Assembly (NCBI GenBank): GCA_937996755.1
Contig: CALKUS010000283.1
Coordinates: 1-28,852, forward strand
Reading direction: 5' to 3'
DNA length: 28,852 bases
DNA from: an uncultured Pseudomonadota bacterium
GTDB lineage: Bacteria > Pseudomonadota > Gammaproteobacteria > Xanthomonadales > Ahniellaceae
Position numbers and translations under genes: made by a program. Below the pieces are notes generated by a model. That model saw nothing but the letters and a program-made list of their open reading frames with translations. It searched no databases and had not been told where the DNA came from. Shown piece after piece: positions 16,708 through 23,610 of this stretch (position 1 is its first letter; every line of letters starts with the position of its first letter).

Positions 16708-16983
16708 TCAGTGCAGCGCCCGGCCCGCCGTGCCGTGCGCACCGAACTGCCCGGCGAGCGCGCCCGGCTCGAGCGACTCGGCCGCGGCATCGCTGCCGAG
16801 CACGAGGCTCACGGGCTGGCGGATCAGGTCCGCGAGATGCTGCGCGAGTTCGCGTGCGAGGCGCTCGCCGCTGGCGCGGTCGGCGCAGAACGAGATGACG
16901 TCTTCGTTGAAGCGCACGGCCCAGTCGCCGTCGATCGCGCACAGCGAGTAGACATTCGGATTCGACATCGAGGGATTCGACAT
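16708..16983 (-). CDS. Small conserved-looking hypothetical protein
   Basis: A 91-residue soluble protein that I do not recognise. The start at 16983 has GGGGAG just upstream (short spacing). The first 12 residues are a near-duplication, MSNPS-MSNPN, from a 15-bp direct repeat, so a second start at the inner Met is possible. The core, VYSLCAIDGDWAVRFNEDV, alternates hydrophobic and charged residues like a beta hairpin, followed by a helix (GERLARELAQHLADLI). It has even amino-acid use and no low complexity, which supports a real gene. It is divergent from the next gene across 157 bp. Confidence 0.65.
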   Translation of the reverse strand: MSNPSMSNPNVYSLCAIDGDWAVRFNEDVISFCADRASGERLARELAQHLADLIRQPVSLVLGSDAAAESLEPGALAGQFGAHGTAGRALH

Positions 16984-17122
16984 GGAGCTCCCCGGTTGCG
17001 TGGTTCGGGCGCCGACCAGTCCATGTCTGCCCTCCTACCTTAGTGTGCGAAGGGCGAAGAACCTCCCAGACGCGACAATTGTTTCGACCGATGGCGCCGC
17101 CGCGCTGACAGAATGCGCGGCA

Positions 17123-17133
17123 GGGGAAGGAGG
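17123..17133 (+). promoter_or_regulatory. Strong Shine-Dalgarno, decides the start at 17141
   Basis: GGGGAAGGAGG ends seven bases before ATG 17141. It is the best anti-16S match noticed in the window and fixes the start of a small gene whose open frame otherwise extends about 160 bp further upstream. Confidence 0.8.
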
Positions 17134-17140
17134 CCGCGCG

Positions 17141-17440
17141 ATGCGCGAAGTGCTCGACCCCACACCGCTGTTGCGCATGGATCCGGGCAGCCACTGGCTG
17201 CCGCACGGTATTCGTGCATTACGCGCGGCGCGTCGCGCGGATTCGCTGCTGCTCACCGTCAGCAACGACAGCGACGAGCTGGCCGGCTGGTTCCCCGTGC
17301 GCAAGCGTGCGGAGATGGAACCGGAGCTGCGCGAATGGCTCGTCTACGCGACGCGCACGCTCGGCGCCGGCCCCGCGAGCGCCATGGCGTGGACCGAGCG
17401 CGTCATCGAGTTGCTGGCGCCGGAGCTCGCCTGGCGCTGA
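17141..17440 (+). CDS. Small hypothetical protein
   Basis: A 99-residue soluble protein with a very strong ribosome binding site. It begins MREVLDPTPLLRMDPGSHWL and has a central TVSNDSDELAGWFPVRKRAEM and a C-terminal helix (AMAWTERVIELLAPELAW). No domain recognised, no signal peptide, no membrane helix. It converges on the DUF6916-like gene with only 12 bp between stops. The position inside the tail-collar block suggests the same regulon, but nothing in the sequence proves it. Confidence 0.72.
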   Translation: MREVLDPTPLLRMDPGSHWLPHGIRALRAARRADSLLLTVSNDSDELAGWFPVRKRAEMEPELREWLVYATRTLGAGPASAMAWTERVIELLAPELAWR

Positions 17441-17452
17441 AGCCGGCGCGCG

Positions 17453-17743
17453 TCAATTGAAAATCGCTTCGAGCTCGACGCCGCCGTCGCGCATGCCGAT
17501 CGGCACCAGGAACAGGTCCAGGTCGCCGAGCACGGGATGGCGCAGCCGATGGATCCCCTGCTGCACGTCGGATCCCGGCGCGGCGCGCAGCACCGCGCGA
17601 AATGGCGGCACGGCGCGCGGCGACGGCGTGGACAGGAGCCGCGAATCGACGAGGTCGATCGCGACTTCGCCGTTCGCCGTCGCCAGTGCGAGCGTCCCGC
17701 CGGCGAGGTCGGCGAACTGTTCCAGCGTGAGGCGATCGAGCAT
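17453..17743 (-). CDS. DUF6916-like small protein
   Basis: A 96-residue protein. The pattern MLDRLTLEQFADLAGGTLAL at the start and GDLDLFLVPIGMRDGGVELEAIFN at the end matches what I recall of DUF6916, a small beta-rich family of unknown function that I associate with tail-collar-like clusters. The middle, FRAVLRAAPGSDVQQGIHRL, also fits. The minus orientation puts it on its own promoter, divergent from the 82-residue gene at 17901. The assignment is from memory of the motif, not from a search. Confidence 0.7.
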   Translation of the reverse strand: MLDRLTLEQFADLAGGTLALATANGEVAIDLVDSRLLSTPSPRAVPPFRAVLRAAPGSDVQQGIHRLRHPVLGDLDLFLVPIGMRDGGVELEAIFN

Positions 17744-17900
17744 GGGCGTGGTGACGTGGAAGGGCGGCCATGGTGCCGCGCCCGCGACGCGCTGTCACCG
17801 GCCAGCCATCGTAGCGCGGCACCATGGGCGGGCACGGGGGTTGCATTGCCCTCGTCCGACAGGATCGCGAGAGACGATCCGCCCGCAGGGGAACGATGCC

Positions 17901-18149
17901 GTGAACGTCCGAACCTACAAGATCACACCCGCTCCGCATGCCGATGCCGCCAATGCGCTCGCGCGCCGCTGGATGCTCGCCGTCGACGATGCGCCGGTCA
18001 GCGACAACCTCTACCGCGGTGAAGCGCTCGACCTCGCGACCAGGCTCGCGGCGCACGACTGGCTCGACCTGCACCTGCCGGCGCAGGTGGTGCTCGCGCC
18101 GCAGGGCGTGATGCCGCAACTGATCGAGGCGCACGGCGCGATCGACTGA
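17901..18149 (+). CDS. Small hypothetical protein
   Basis: An 82-residue protein from GTG 17901, with AGGGGAAC at 17887-17894 as ribosome binding site; the nearby ATG at 17896 is in another frame. The sequence, MNVRTYKITPAPHADAANAL onwards, ends with LAPQGVMPQLIEAHGAID. No signal peptide or membrane helix; no family recognised. It is the last gene before three strong stem-loops that face the convergent protease gene. Confidence 0.65.
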   Translation: MNVRTYKITPAPHADAANALARRWMLAVDDAPVSDNLYRGEALDLATRLAAHDWLDLHLPAQVVLAPQGVMPQLIEAHGAID

Positions 18150-18160
18150 ACCGTCTTCGA

Positions 18161-18254
18161 GCGATCGCCCAAGACGGGCGATCGCGGGCCCGCACCACGA
18201 CGCGTGCGGGCCACGACTCCAGGGAAGCGCGCCCGGCCGATCACGCCGGGCGCG
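18161..18254. terminator. Three consecutive stem-loops between convergent genes
   Basis: Three perfect inverted repeats fill the gap between the stops at 18149 (+) and 18267 (-): 18161-18170/18176-18185 (10 bp, 5-nt loop), 18187-18195/18204-18212 (9 bp, 8-nt loop), and 18228-18237/18245-18254 (10 bp, 7-nt loop). All are very GC-rich and none has a T-run, so Rho-independent termination in the strict sense is uncertain; as a bidirectional barrier they are convincing. Confidence 0.75.
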
Positions 18255-18266
18255 CCGACCACTCGC

Positions 18267-19520
18267 TCAGCGGAACCCTGCCACCGTCGCGGCCGTGTTG
18301 TTCAACACGCGCTGGTTGTGGCTGCGCGTGGTCGTGCCCATCGCCACGCCGCCATAGGTCTTCGCGGGGTTCGACCAATAGTTCAACCGCGTGCACGACG
18401 TCGTGCAGGCATACGCCATGATCGTGCGCCAGCCGTTCGCCGCCCGCTGGTAGCCGTGGCCGTAGGCGTATGGCGTGTTCGTCGGGTCGTTCGCAGGATC
18501 ATGGCGGGCCGACTGCAGGTGCCCGATCTCGTGCGCGAACGAGTAGTAGCCGGTGGCGCAATCCCAGTAGACCTCGGCGAATGCAGTCGTGGCGGTGGAG
18601 CCGATGCCCGACGCCAGGCCGCAGTAGGCCGTATTCTTCACGATGAGCACGCCCACGTCCGCCGCGACGCTGTTGCGCGTCGTGTGGATCGAGTCCATGT
18701 AGCCGTCGCTCGTTCCGCGGTAGCGCGCCAGGTCGGTGTCGAAGTTGCCGGTCTCGGTGTAGCTGGTCTGCGACTTGTTCGCGAGCTGCATCGTGATCGC
18801 GACGCCGGAGTTCGCGTAACCCTGGTTGCTTTCCGCCACGGCGAGGTCGATCAGGCTCGAGATATTGCCCGACTGGCTCGCGGCGCCCGGCGTGTAGTTC
18901 ACCATCACGCGGATCACCGCGTTCGCCTTCGGCGCGGCGTCGGCCTTGCCCATGCGCATCGGCACGACCATCGCCTTGTCGAATTCCGGCGGGTGGTCGG
19001 GCGGGAGCTTGCGCTGGTCGACCGCGACGATCGCGTGGCCGCCCTTCGCGAGCGGCCGCACCTTGAACCACTCGCCGTCGAGGTAGACGTTGCCGGTGAG
19101 CTGGTCGCCGTCGCGCACGAAGATCGCCGAGTTCGCGCCGTCGTCCGCGACTTCGCGCTCGCCCAGGTAGCTCGGTGCGCGCGGCAGCACGAGCTTCGGC
19201 GAGGTCTCCTCGATGATGCCCGACCAGACGAGGCTGCCGGATTCGTTCGTGTAGGAATTCAGCCGATGCGCCGTCACGACGAGGCCATGGCCGAGGTCGA
19301 GGCGCAGCGATTCGGTTTCGCGCTGCATCGCCTTGGCGTTCGCCTCGACGAGCGTCACTTCCGCCGACGACGGATTGTCGACGAGCACTCGCCAGGTGTA
19401 GTCGGAGGCTGCCGATTTTGCCGACGCAGCAGGCAGGAACAGGTCGTCGCTGGCGTGGGCGAACGTGCCCGACACGGCGAGCGCGAGTGCGCCGACCGCG
19501 AATTTCGCGATGGTGTTCAT
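18267..19520 (-). CDS. Secreted metzincin zinc metalloprotease
   Basis: A 417-residue precursor: signal peptide (cut near FAHA|S, about 23), a propeptide-like domain to about 200, then the protease domain. Zinc ligands are in HEIGHLQSARHD (H330, E331, H334, H340), with the Met-turn TIMAY downstream, which places it in the metzincin clan (M12-like reprolysin/astacin relatives). The usual glycine of HExxHxxGxxH is serine (S337). Cysteine pairs near the end (YACTTSCTR) suggest a disulfide. GGGAG lies about ten bases before the start. It stands alone with its own upstream region, and is expected to be secreted through the outer membrane or retained in the periplasm. Confidence 0.92.
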   Translation of the reverse strand: MNTIAKFAVGALALAVSGTFAHASDDLFLPAASAKSAASDYTWRVLVDNPSSAEVTLVEANAKAMQRETESLRLDLGHGLVVTAHRLNSYTNESGSLVWSGIIEETSPKLVLPRAPSYLGEREVADDGANSAIFVRDGDQLTGNVYLDGEWFKVRPLAKGGHAIVAVDQRKLPPDHPPEFDKAMVVPMRMGKADAAPKANAVIRVMVNYTPGAASQSGNISSLIDLAVAESNQGYANSGVAITMQLANKSQTSYTETGNFDTDLARYRGTSDGYMDSIHTTRNSVAADVGVLIVKNTAYCGLASGIGSTATTAFAEVYWDCATGYYSFAHEIGHLQSARHDPANDPTNTPYAYGHGYQRAANGWRTIMAYACTTSCTRLNYWSNPAKTYGGVAMGTTTRSHNQRVLNNTAATVAGFR

Positions 19521-19788
19521 TGCGTGGATTCTCCCAGGGCGGCGCACGCCGGGCCTGGACGGACCGCGCACCTGACTTGCGTGGACGACTGATCGGCGCG
19601 GCGTGCTTCCTGCGCGACGCGCGACCCCAGGTCGCATCCCCCGCGCGCACTTTCCGCATTTCGTACCGCGAAGGAACGCTGCGACGCAGCAGCCGATGCG
19701 CGATTCGCGCGGTCACGGCGACAACGATTGTTTCTTGAAATATCGGTGGGAGGAAACCCCTTCGCGCGGCACCGCCGGCGGCGACTGC

Positions 19789-19849
19789 GGGAGCGACTCC
19801 AGTCGCGATCTTCTGGCCGGTCGAAAAGCTCGCGACTGAAGTCGCTCCC
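19789..19849. repeat. REP-like inverted doublet
   Basis: A 20-bp unit at 19789-19808 is repeated in inverted orientation at 19830-19849 with one mismatch and a 21-nt spacer. Each unit is itself partly palindromic (GCGACT-ccAGTCGC). The unit is of the GGGAGCGACTTCAGTCGCGA type that I recall as dispersed in Lysobacter and relatives. Two inverted REPs close together are the form known as a REPIN or BIME, usually moved by a RAYT transposase; no such gene is here. Confidence 0.8.
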
Positions 19850-19860
19850 ACCAGACCGCG

Positions 19861-19887
19861 TCAGTCGAGAGATGCGACGTCAAGCCA
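19861..19887 (-). pseudogene. Duplicated 3' end (WLDVASLD-stop) of the neighbouring gene
   Basis: The last eight codons plus stop of the small secreted-protein gene (19938-19964) recur 77 bp downstream at 19861-19887. The two 27-nt copies differ at five positions, and all five are third codon positions that leave WLDVASLD unchanged. This looks like the tail of a decayed paralogue rather than a fresh slip duplication. Upstream of it the frame shows no further match. Confidence 0.6.
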
Positions 19888-19937
19888 TTTCGGGTTCCGC
19901 GAGGGCCGATGCCCGGCGCAGTGTCGCGTGGCTCTGG

Positions 19938-20552
19938 TCAATCCAGCGAAGCGACGTCCAGCCAGTAACAGCCCATGTCGCGCTTCAACCCGAAGCGCAC
20001 GGAATCGCCGGCGATGCCGTCCGGCCCCATGCGATCGACGCGCACGTTCGTGGGTTGCGTGCCCGGTGTCTCGCTGATGAGCGCGGGGCCGCCGTACGGG
20101 TCGGGCACGTACTCGTACACCGGTGGCGCCTCGAGCACGACGTCGATCGGCGGCGTCTTCAGCGCGCTGCCGATCTGGCCGAGCACGCGTCGCGCCGTAC
20201 CGCTGCCCGCGCCCTGCCAGTCGACGAGGCCCGCGACGCGGTTGACGTCGCGCGACTGCCACGCGGAGCCGAGCGAGCGGACGAGCGCGGCGGGCGATGC
20301 GGCGCAGTCGGGGCGCGTGCCCGAGGCCTGCGCACCCTTCGCCGTGGCGATGCCGCCCGCGCCGCGGTTCGCGCGCGACGAGGGCGGCGGCAGGCGGTCA
20401 GTTGCGCCGAAACTCGCGCAGTCGCGGTCGGTGTAGAGGATGCTGCCGTCGGGCGACGTGCAGCGGCGGATGCCGTTGCCTTCGGCGTGCGCATCGCGCG
20501 TGGCGATGGCGAAGGCGGCGAGGGCGAAGAGCAGCAGTATCGAGCGGTCCAT
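19938..20552 (-). CDS. Small secreted protein, DUF4124-like start
   Basis: A 204-residue exported protein. The signal peptide is MDRSILLLFALAAFAIATRDAHA, followed by RRCTSPDGSILYTDRDCASFG, a short Cys-pair motif like that of DUF4124 periplasmic proteins. After a Ser/Pro/Arg linker, about 80-204 form a second domain without a recognised family; it ends in GCYWLDVASLD. The gene follows metF on the same strand with a stem-loop between them. It is probably periplasmic. Function not known. The end of the gene is duplicated downstream. Confidence 0.75.
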   Translation of the reverse strand: MDRSILLLFALAAFAIATRDAHAEGNGIRRCTSPDGSILYTDRDCASFGATDRLPPPSSRANRGAGGIATAKGAQASGTRPDCAASPAALVRSLGSAWQSRDVNRVAGLVDWQGAGSGTARRVLGQIGSALKTPPIDVVLEAPPVYEYVPDPYGGPALISETPGTQPTNVRVDRMGPDGIAGDSVRFGLKRDMGCYWLDVASLD

Positions 20553-20556
20553 GCGC

Positions 20557-20577
20557 GCACGGATGCAGGATCCGTGC
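20557..20577 (-). terminator. Stem-loop between metF and the small secreted-protein gene
   Basis: GCACGGAT (20557-20564) and ATCCGTGC (20570-20577) form an 8-bp stem with a 5-nt loop. It lies 21 nt after the metF stop and four nt before the next start on the same strand. It may end the metF message or mask the weak ribosome binding site of the next gene; no T-run follows. Confidence 0.5.
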
Positions 20578-20598
20578 TCGCAAATGTGTCCTGGCGTT

Positions 20599-21420
20599 TC
20601 AGGCCAGGCGTTCGAGCACCGCGGTCGTCGCCTTGGCGCGGTTCAACGTATAGAAATGGAACGCGGGCGCGCCGCCCTCGGCGAGCCGGCGGCACATTCC
20701 GGCCACGACGTCCGCGCCGAGCTCGCGCACGGCCTCCACGTCGTCGCCGTAGCCGCGCATGCGCTTCTCGATCCAGCGCGGGATCTCCGCGCCGCACGCA
20801 TCCGAGAAACGCTTGAGCTGGGTGAAATTCGAGATCGGCATGATGCCCGGCACGATCGGCACGGTGATGCCGAGCGCACGCGCGTCGTCCACGAAGCGGA
20901 AGTACGCATCGGGGTTGAAGAAGTACTGGGTGATGGCGCCGTCCGCGCCCGCGTCGATCTTGCGCTTGAGGTTCGCGAGGTCGCTGGCCATGTCGTCGGC
21001 CTGCGGGTGCATCTCGGGATAGCACGCCACCTCGATGTGGAAGTAGCCGTCGCACTCCCGGCGGATGAACGCGACGAGCTCGTTCGCGTAACGGAAGTCG
21101 CCGGACGTGGCCATGCCGGACGGCATGTCGCCGCGCAGTGCGACGATGCGGCGGCAGCCCATCGCGCGGTAGCGCGCGAGCAGGTCGAGGATCTCCTTGC
21201 GCGTTCCGCCCATGCACGAAAGGTGCGGTGCCGCTTCGAGCTCGTGGCGGCGCAGGCGCTCGATCGTTTCCGGCGTGTAGCTCAGCGTGGAGCCGCCCGC
21301 GCCGAACGTGCACGACGCGTACTCGGGCTTCCAGGCCTTCAGCTTCGGCAGCGCCGCCTCGAGCTGGTCGCGCTGCTCGTCGGTCTTGGGCGGAAAGAAC
21401 TCGAAGCTGATCGGCAGCAT
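20599..21420 (-). CDS. metF: 5,10-methylenetetrahydrofolate reductase
   Basis: A 273-residue FAD-dependent TIM-barrel enzyme that reduces methylene-THF to methyl-THF for methionine synthesis. The catalytic glutamate is in ISFEFFPPKT (E7), and the FAD-binding stretch includes VALRGDMP, EVACYPEMHP and ITQYFFNPDAYFRFVDD. Length fits the bacterial short form without the regulatory domain. The start is the ATG at 21420, directly before LPISFEFF, matching the family N-terminus. It is divergent from the diguanylate cyclase gene across 114 bp, which contains an AT-rich imperfect palindrome that could be an operator. Confidence 0.96.
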   Translation of the reverse strand: MLPISFEFFPPKTDEQRDQLEAALPKLKAWKPEYASCTFGAGGSTLSYTPETIERLRRHELEAAPHLSCMGGTRKEILDLLARYRAMGCRRIVALRGDMPSGMATSGDFRYANELVAFIRRECDGYFHIEVACYPEMHPQADDMASDLANLKRKIDAGADGAITQYFFNPDAYFRFVDDARALGITVPIVPGIMPISNFTQLKRFSDACGAEIPRWIEKRMRGYGDDVEAVRELGADVVAGMCRRLAEGGAPAFHFYTLNRAKATTAVLERLA

Positions 21421-21450
21421 GGTCGGCCGGAAGGCGGTGGTTCGCGCCAG

Positions 21451-21484
21451 TATATATCTCTTTGTCGCGATCGAAGGATGGTTA
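21451..21484. promoter_or_regulatory. AT-rich imperfect palindrome upstream of metF
   Basis: The segment TATATATCTCTTTGTCGCGA followed by TCGAAGGATGGTTA is a local AT-rich island centred on TCGCGA with loosely matching arms. It lies 31-64 nt upstream of the metF start. In proteobacteria metF and ahcY promoters can carry sites for methionine or SAH-responsive regulators (MetJ, MetR, SahR); which, if any, applies here cannot be decided by eye. Confidence 0.4.
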
Positions 21485-21534
21485 GTTGACCGGCGGGCCC
21501 GCAGGCCGCATGGTGGCGCCAGGGGGTGATGGTC

Positions 21535-22683
21535 ATGGCCGGGCCCGAGCGCACGGACGAGGAACGACGCCGCAGGCCTCGCGAAAAGCTCGCGAGCGGC
21601 ACCGCGCTGTCCGAAGTCGTCCGCGACACCTACCTGCGCTCGCGCACGGGCGGCGTCTTCTACCTGCTCGGCTGGCTCGTGGTCGCGGTCACGGGCGGCG
21701 CGTTCGCGGCAGCGCCCGCGCCGGCGCTCGTGCTGACCGCCGCCTTCCTGGCGCTCGCACCGCTGCGCTTCCGGTTCGCGCCGCCGCGCGAGCCCGACGC
21801 GGCGAAGCAGAACAGCTGGTTGCGCTGGCAGTTCGGCATCGTGATCGGCACCGCGGCGCTCTGGGGCATCGTCGCGCTGTGGGCGATGCTGGACGTGCGC
21901 CTCGCGGGCGCGCGCCCGCCCGCGCTGATCTGCAGCATCGCCTACGCAACGGCGCTCATGCACACGTACTGCGTGCGGCGCGACTATGCGTCGTTCGCGG
22001 TGGGCGTGTTCTACGCGCCGCTGCTCGCCGTGCTCTGGGCCGATCCCGCGCAGCGCGCGATGGCGTTCGTGTTCACGATCTACCTCGTTTACCTCGTGCT
22101 CTCGCTGCTGCGCGCGCACGCCGACTACCACCGCCGCCTCGTGCTCGAAGGCCAGCTGCGCGGCCAGCGCGATGCGTTCGAATCCCTGAGCCGCACCGAT
22201 GGCCTCACCGGCCTCGCGAATCGCCGCCGCTTCAACGAGGCGCTCGCCGAGGCCGTCGCCGCGTCGCGCGCAACCGAGCGTCCGCTCGCGCTCGCGATCC
22301 TCGACCTCGACCACTTCAAGGTGGTGAACGACCGCTTCGGCCATGCGGTCGGCGACGCCTGCCTCACGACGTTCGCGAGCCTGCTCGAGCAGCAGCTCGG
22401 CGGCTCCCTCGGCTTCTGCGCGCGGCTCGGTGGCGAGGAGTTCGGCGTCGTGTTCCGCGGCGTTTCCATCGACGATGCCGTCGAGTATTGCGAGCGGTTC
22501 CGTGCGTCGCTCACCGAGCGCAGCCTCGAAGGCACGGGCGGTTTCCGCGTGACCGTGAGCACCGGCATCGCCGCGCACGATCCGGCGCGGCATGCGACGG
22601 CCGACGATCTCTATCGCGAAGCGGATCGCGCTCTGTACCTGGCGAAGACGCAGGGGCGGGATCGTGTGAGCCGCGCAAGCTAG
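21535..22683 (+). CDS. Membrane diguanylate cyclase (GGDEF)
   Basis: A 382-residue enzyme that makes cyclic di-GMP from two GTP. The N-terminal half has about six transmembrane helices between residues 40 and 195, with no recognised sensor name. The GGDEF domain (about 218-380) has the FESLSRTDGLTGLANRRRF entry, DLDHFKVVNDRFGHAVGD for metal and GTP binding, and the active-site GGEEF at 299-303. The inhibitory RxxD site is absent (GSLG at that place), so product inhibition by the usual route is unlikely. ATG 21535 is chosen for its spacing from AGGGGG (21521-21526); ATG 21529 and GTG 21526 are too close to it. The stop lies inside a long stem-loop. Confidence 0.93.
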   Translation: MAGPERTDEERRRRPREKLASGTALSEVVRDTYLRSRTGGVFYLLGWLVVAVTGGAFAAAPAPALVLTAAFLALAPLRFRFAPPREPDAAKQNSWLRWQFGIVIGTAALWGIVALWAMLDVRLAGARPPALICSIAYATALMHTYCVRRDYASFAVGVFYAPLLAVLWADPAQRAMAFVFTIYLVYLVLSLLRAHADYHRRLVLEGQLRGQRDAFESLSRTDGLTGLANRRRFNEALAEAVAASRATERPLALAILDLDHFKVVNDRFGHAVGDACLTTFASLLEQQLGGSLGFCARLGGEEFGVVFRGVSIDDAVEYCERFRASLTERSLEGTGGFRVTVSTGIAAHDPARHATADDLYREADRALYLAKTQGRDRVSRAS

Positions 22684-22717
22684 CAGTCGCCTTATTGGCG
22701 ACTGCTGCGCGGCTCAC
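22666..22717. terminator. Long stem-loop over the end of the diguanylate cyclase gene
   Basis: Positions 22666-22676 pair with 22707-22717 (11 bp) and 22682-22691 with 22697-22706 (10 bp). This gives 21 paired bases with a 5-nt bulge (22677-22681) on the left and a 5-nt loop (TTATT). The last codons and the stop of the cyclase are inside the left arm. No T-run follows, so it may serve as much for mRNA 3'-end stability as for termination. Confidence 0.8.
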
Positions 22718-22723
22718 GCTGAG

Positions 22724-22779
22724 GCCAGGGACGGCCGATGAGGCAGCCCCACGAAGCGCACCAGCGCCAGGGATGGCGC
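22724..22779. repeat. Two GCCAGGGAYGGC palindromic units
   Basis: GCCAGGGACGGC at 22724-22735 and GCCAGGGATGGC at 22766-22777 are near-identical small palindromes, each followed by a stretch with GCAGCCCC. The second extends to a 6-bp stem (22764-22769/22774-22779) with a GGGA loop. They look like a dispersed intergenic repeat of the REP kind; the copy number elsewhere is unknown. Confidence 0.45.
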
Positions 22780-22815
22780 AGCCCCGGTCCTGCTATTCGA
22801 AACCACTACCACTAT

Positions 22816-23610
22816 TCAGGGCGCGATCGGCTCGCTCGCGACGATCTCGCCGCGCAAATCGTGGCGCCTGCGCGTGTCGAGCCGGCCATCGCCGTCGGAA
22901 TCGATTTCGCTCATGGGCGTGGCGCCGTCGTACGACCTGCGCAACGTGATCTGCTTCGAATCGGGAGACGTCCACGTTTCCTCGACCAGCTGGCCGTTCC
23001 GGAACTTCGCCTGGTACTCGTCGTATCCGTCGCCGTCGTGGTCGGCCTTCGCGGAGATCGGGCGGTCGTTCACGTAACGCGATTCGCTCTCGAAGCGACC
23101 GTCGAAATCGGCATCCTCCTGCCGCAGGTAGCTGCCTTCGGAGCTGCCGTACACCCAGTTCTGGTCCATGCGGCCGTCGCGGTTCTCGTCGGATTCCACG
23201 CGCACGATGCGGTCGCCCTCGCGCACGACGCGTTCGGCGACGCGGTCGCCGATGCCGAGCCGCATCTCCGTCGAGCGCCACGGATGCATCAGCGCGAACG
23301 TGATCGCCGCGCCGGAGACGGCGCCGACGACGAACCAGGGCATGCGACGCGCGGGTCGCCGTGGGAGCGCCGGTGGTTCCTCGGGATCGGCCTCCACGGG
23401 CGTCGCGCGCCACGCGGCGATCGCCGCGAGCGCACGCTCGACGTCCTCCTCGGCGACGCGCACCTGCACGAGGCCCATGGTCGGCAACGTTCCGACGGCG
23501 CTCGTGAGCCCCGCGCCCGTCACGATCGCCTCGATGCCTTCGCCGGCGAGCATGTCGACGACCAGCTGCGCCTCGAGGCCGTGTGCCGCGTCGTAGACCG
23601 TGCGCATCAT
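22816..23610 (-). CDS. DUF2007-like membrane protein with EF-hand-like loops
   Basis: A 264-residue protein. Residues 1-70 (MMRTVYDAAHGLEAQLVVDML, then GTLPTMGLVQVRVAEEDVERA) match the DUF2007 putative signal-transducing fold. A proline/arginine linker leads to one transmembrane helix (about 90-109). The remaining part carries four DxDxDG-like acidic loops: DENRDGRMD (141-149), DADFDGRFE (166-174), DHDGDGYDE (190-198) and DSDGDGRLD (237-245), separated by short beta-like segments. These could bind calcium. The start shares one base with the stop of the TrpF-like gene (TGATG), so the two are translationally coupled. Topology suggests a cytoplasmic DUF2007 head and a periplasmic calcium-binding tail. 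Confidence 0.82.
   Translation of the reverse strand: MMRTVYDAAHGLEAQLVVDMLAGEGIEAIVTGAGLTSAVGTLPTMGLVQVRVAEEDVERALAAIAAWRATPVEADPEEPPALPRRPARRMPWFVVGAVSGAAITFALMHPWRSTEMRLGIGDRVAERVVREGDRIVRVESDENRDGRMDQNWVYGSSEGSYLRQEDADFDGRFESESRYVNDRPISAKADHDGDGYDEYQAKFRNGQLVEETWTSPDSKQITLRRSYDGATPMSEIDSDGDGRLDTRRRHDLRGEIVASEPIAP

Larger units (their letters stand above)
19521..19937. other. Gap between two minus-strand genes; REP pair and gene remnant only
   Basis: This stretch of about 400 bp holds the promoter side of the protease gene, the REP-like pair at 19789-19849 and the WLDVASLD remnant at 19861-19887. I see no other gene with plausible composition in it and no clear sigma-70 promoter. Confidence 0.6.

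Noticed and set aside
19418..19738. A 106-codon + strand frame between the protease and REP pair
   Set aside because: Arginine- and threonine-rich, overlaps the protease signal peptide on the other strand, no ribosome binding site.
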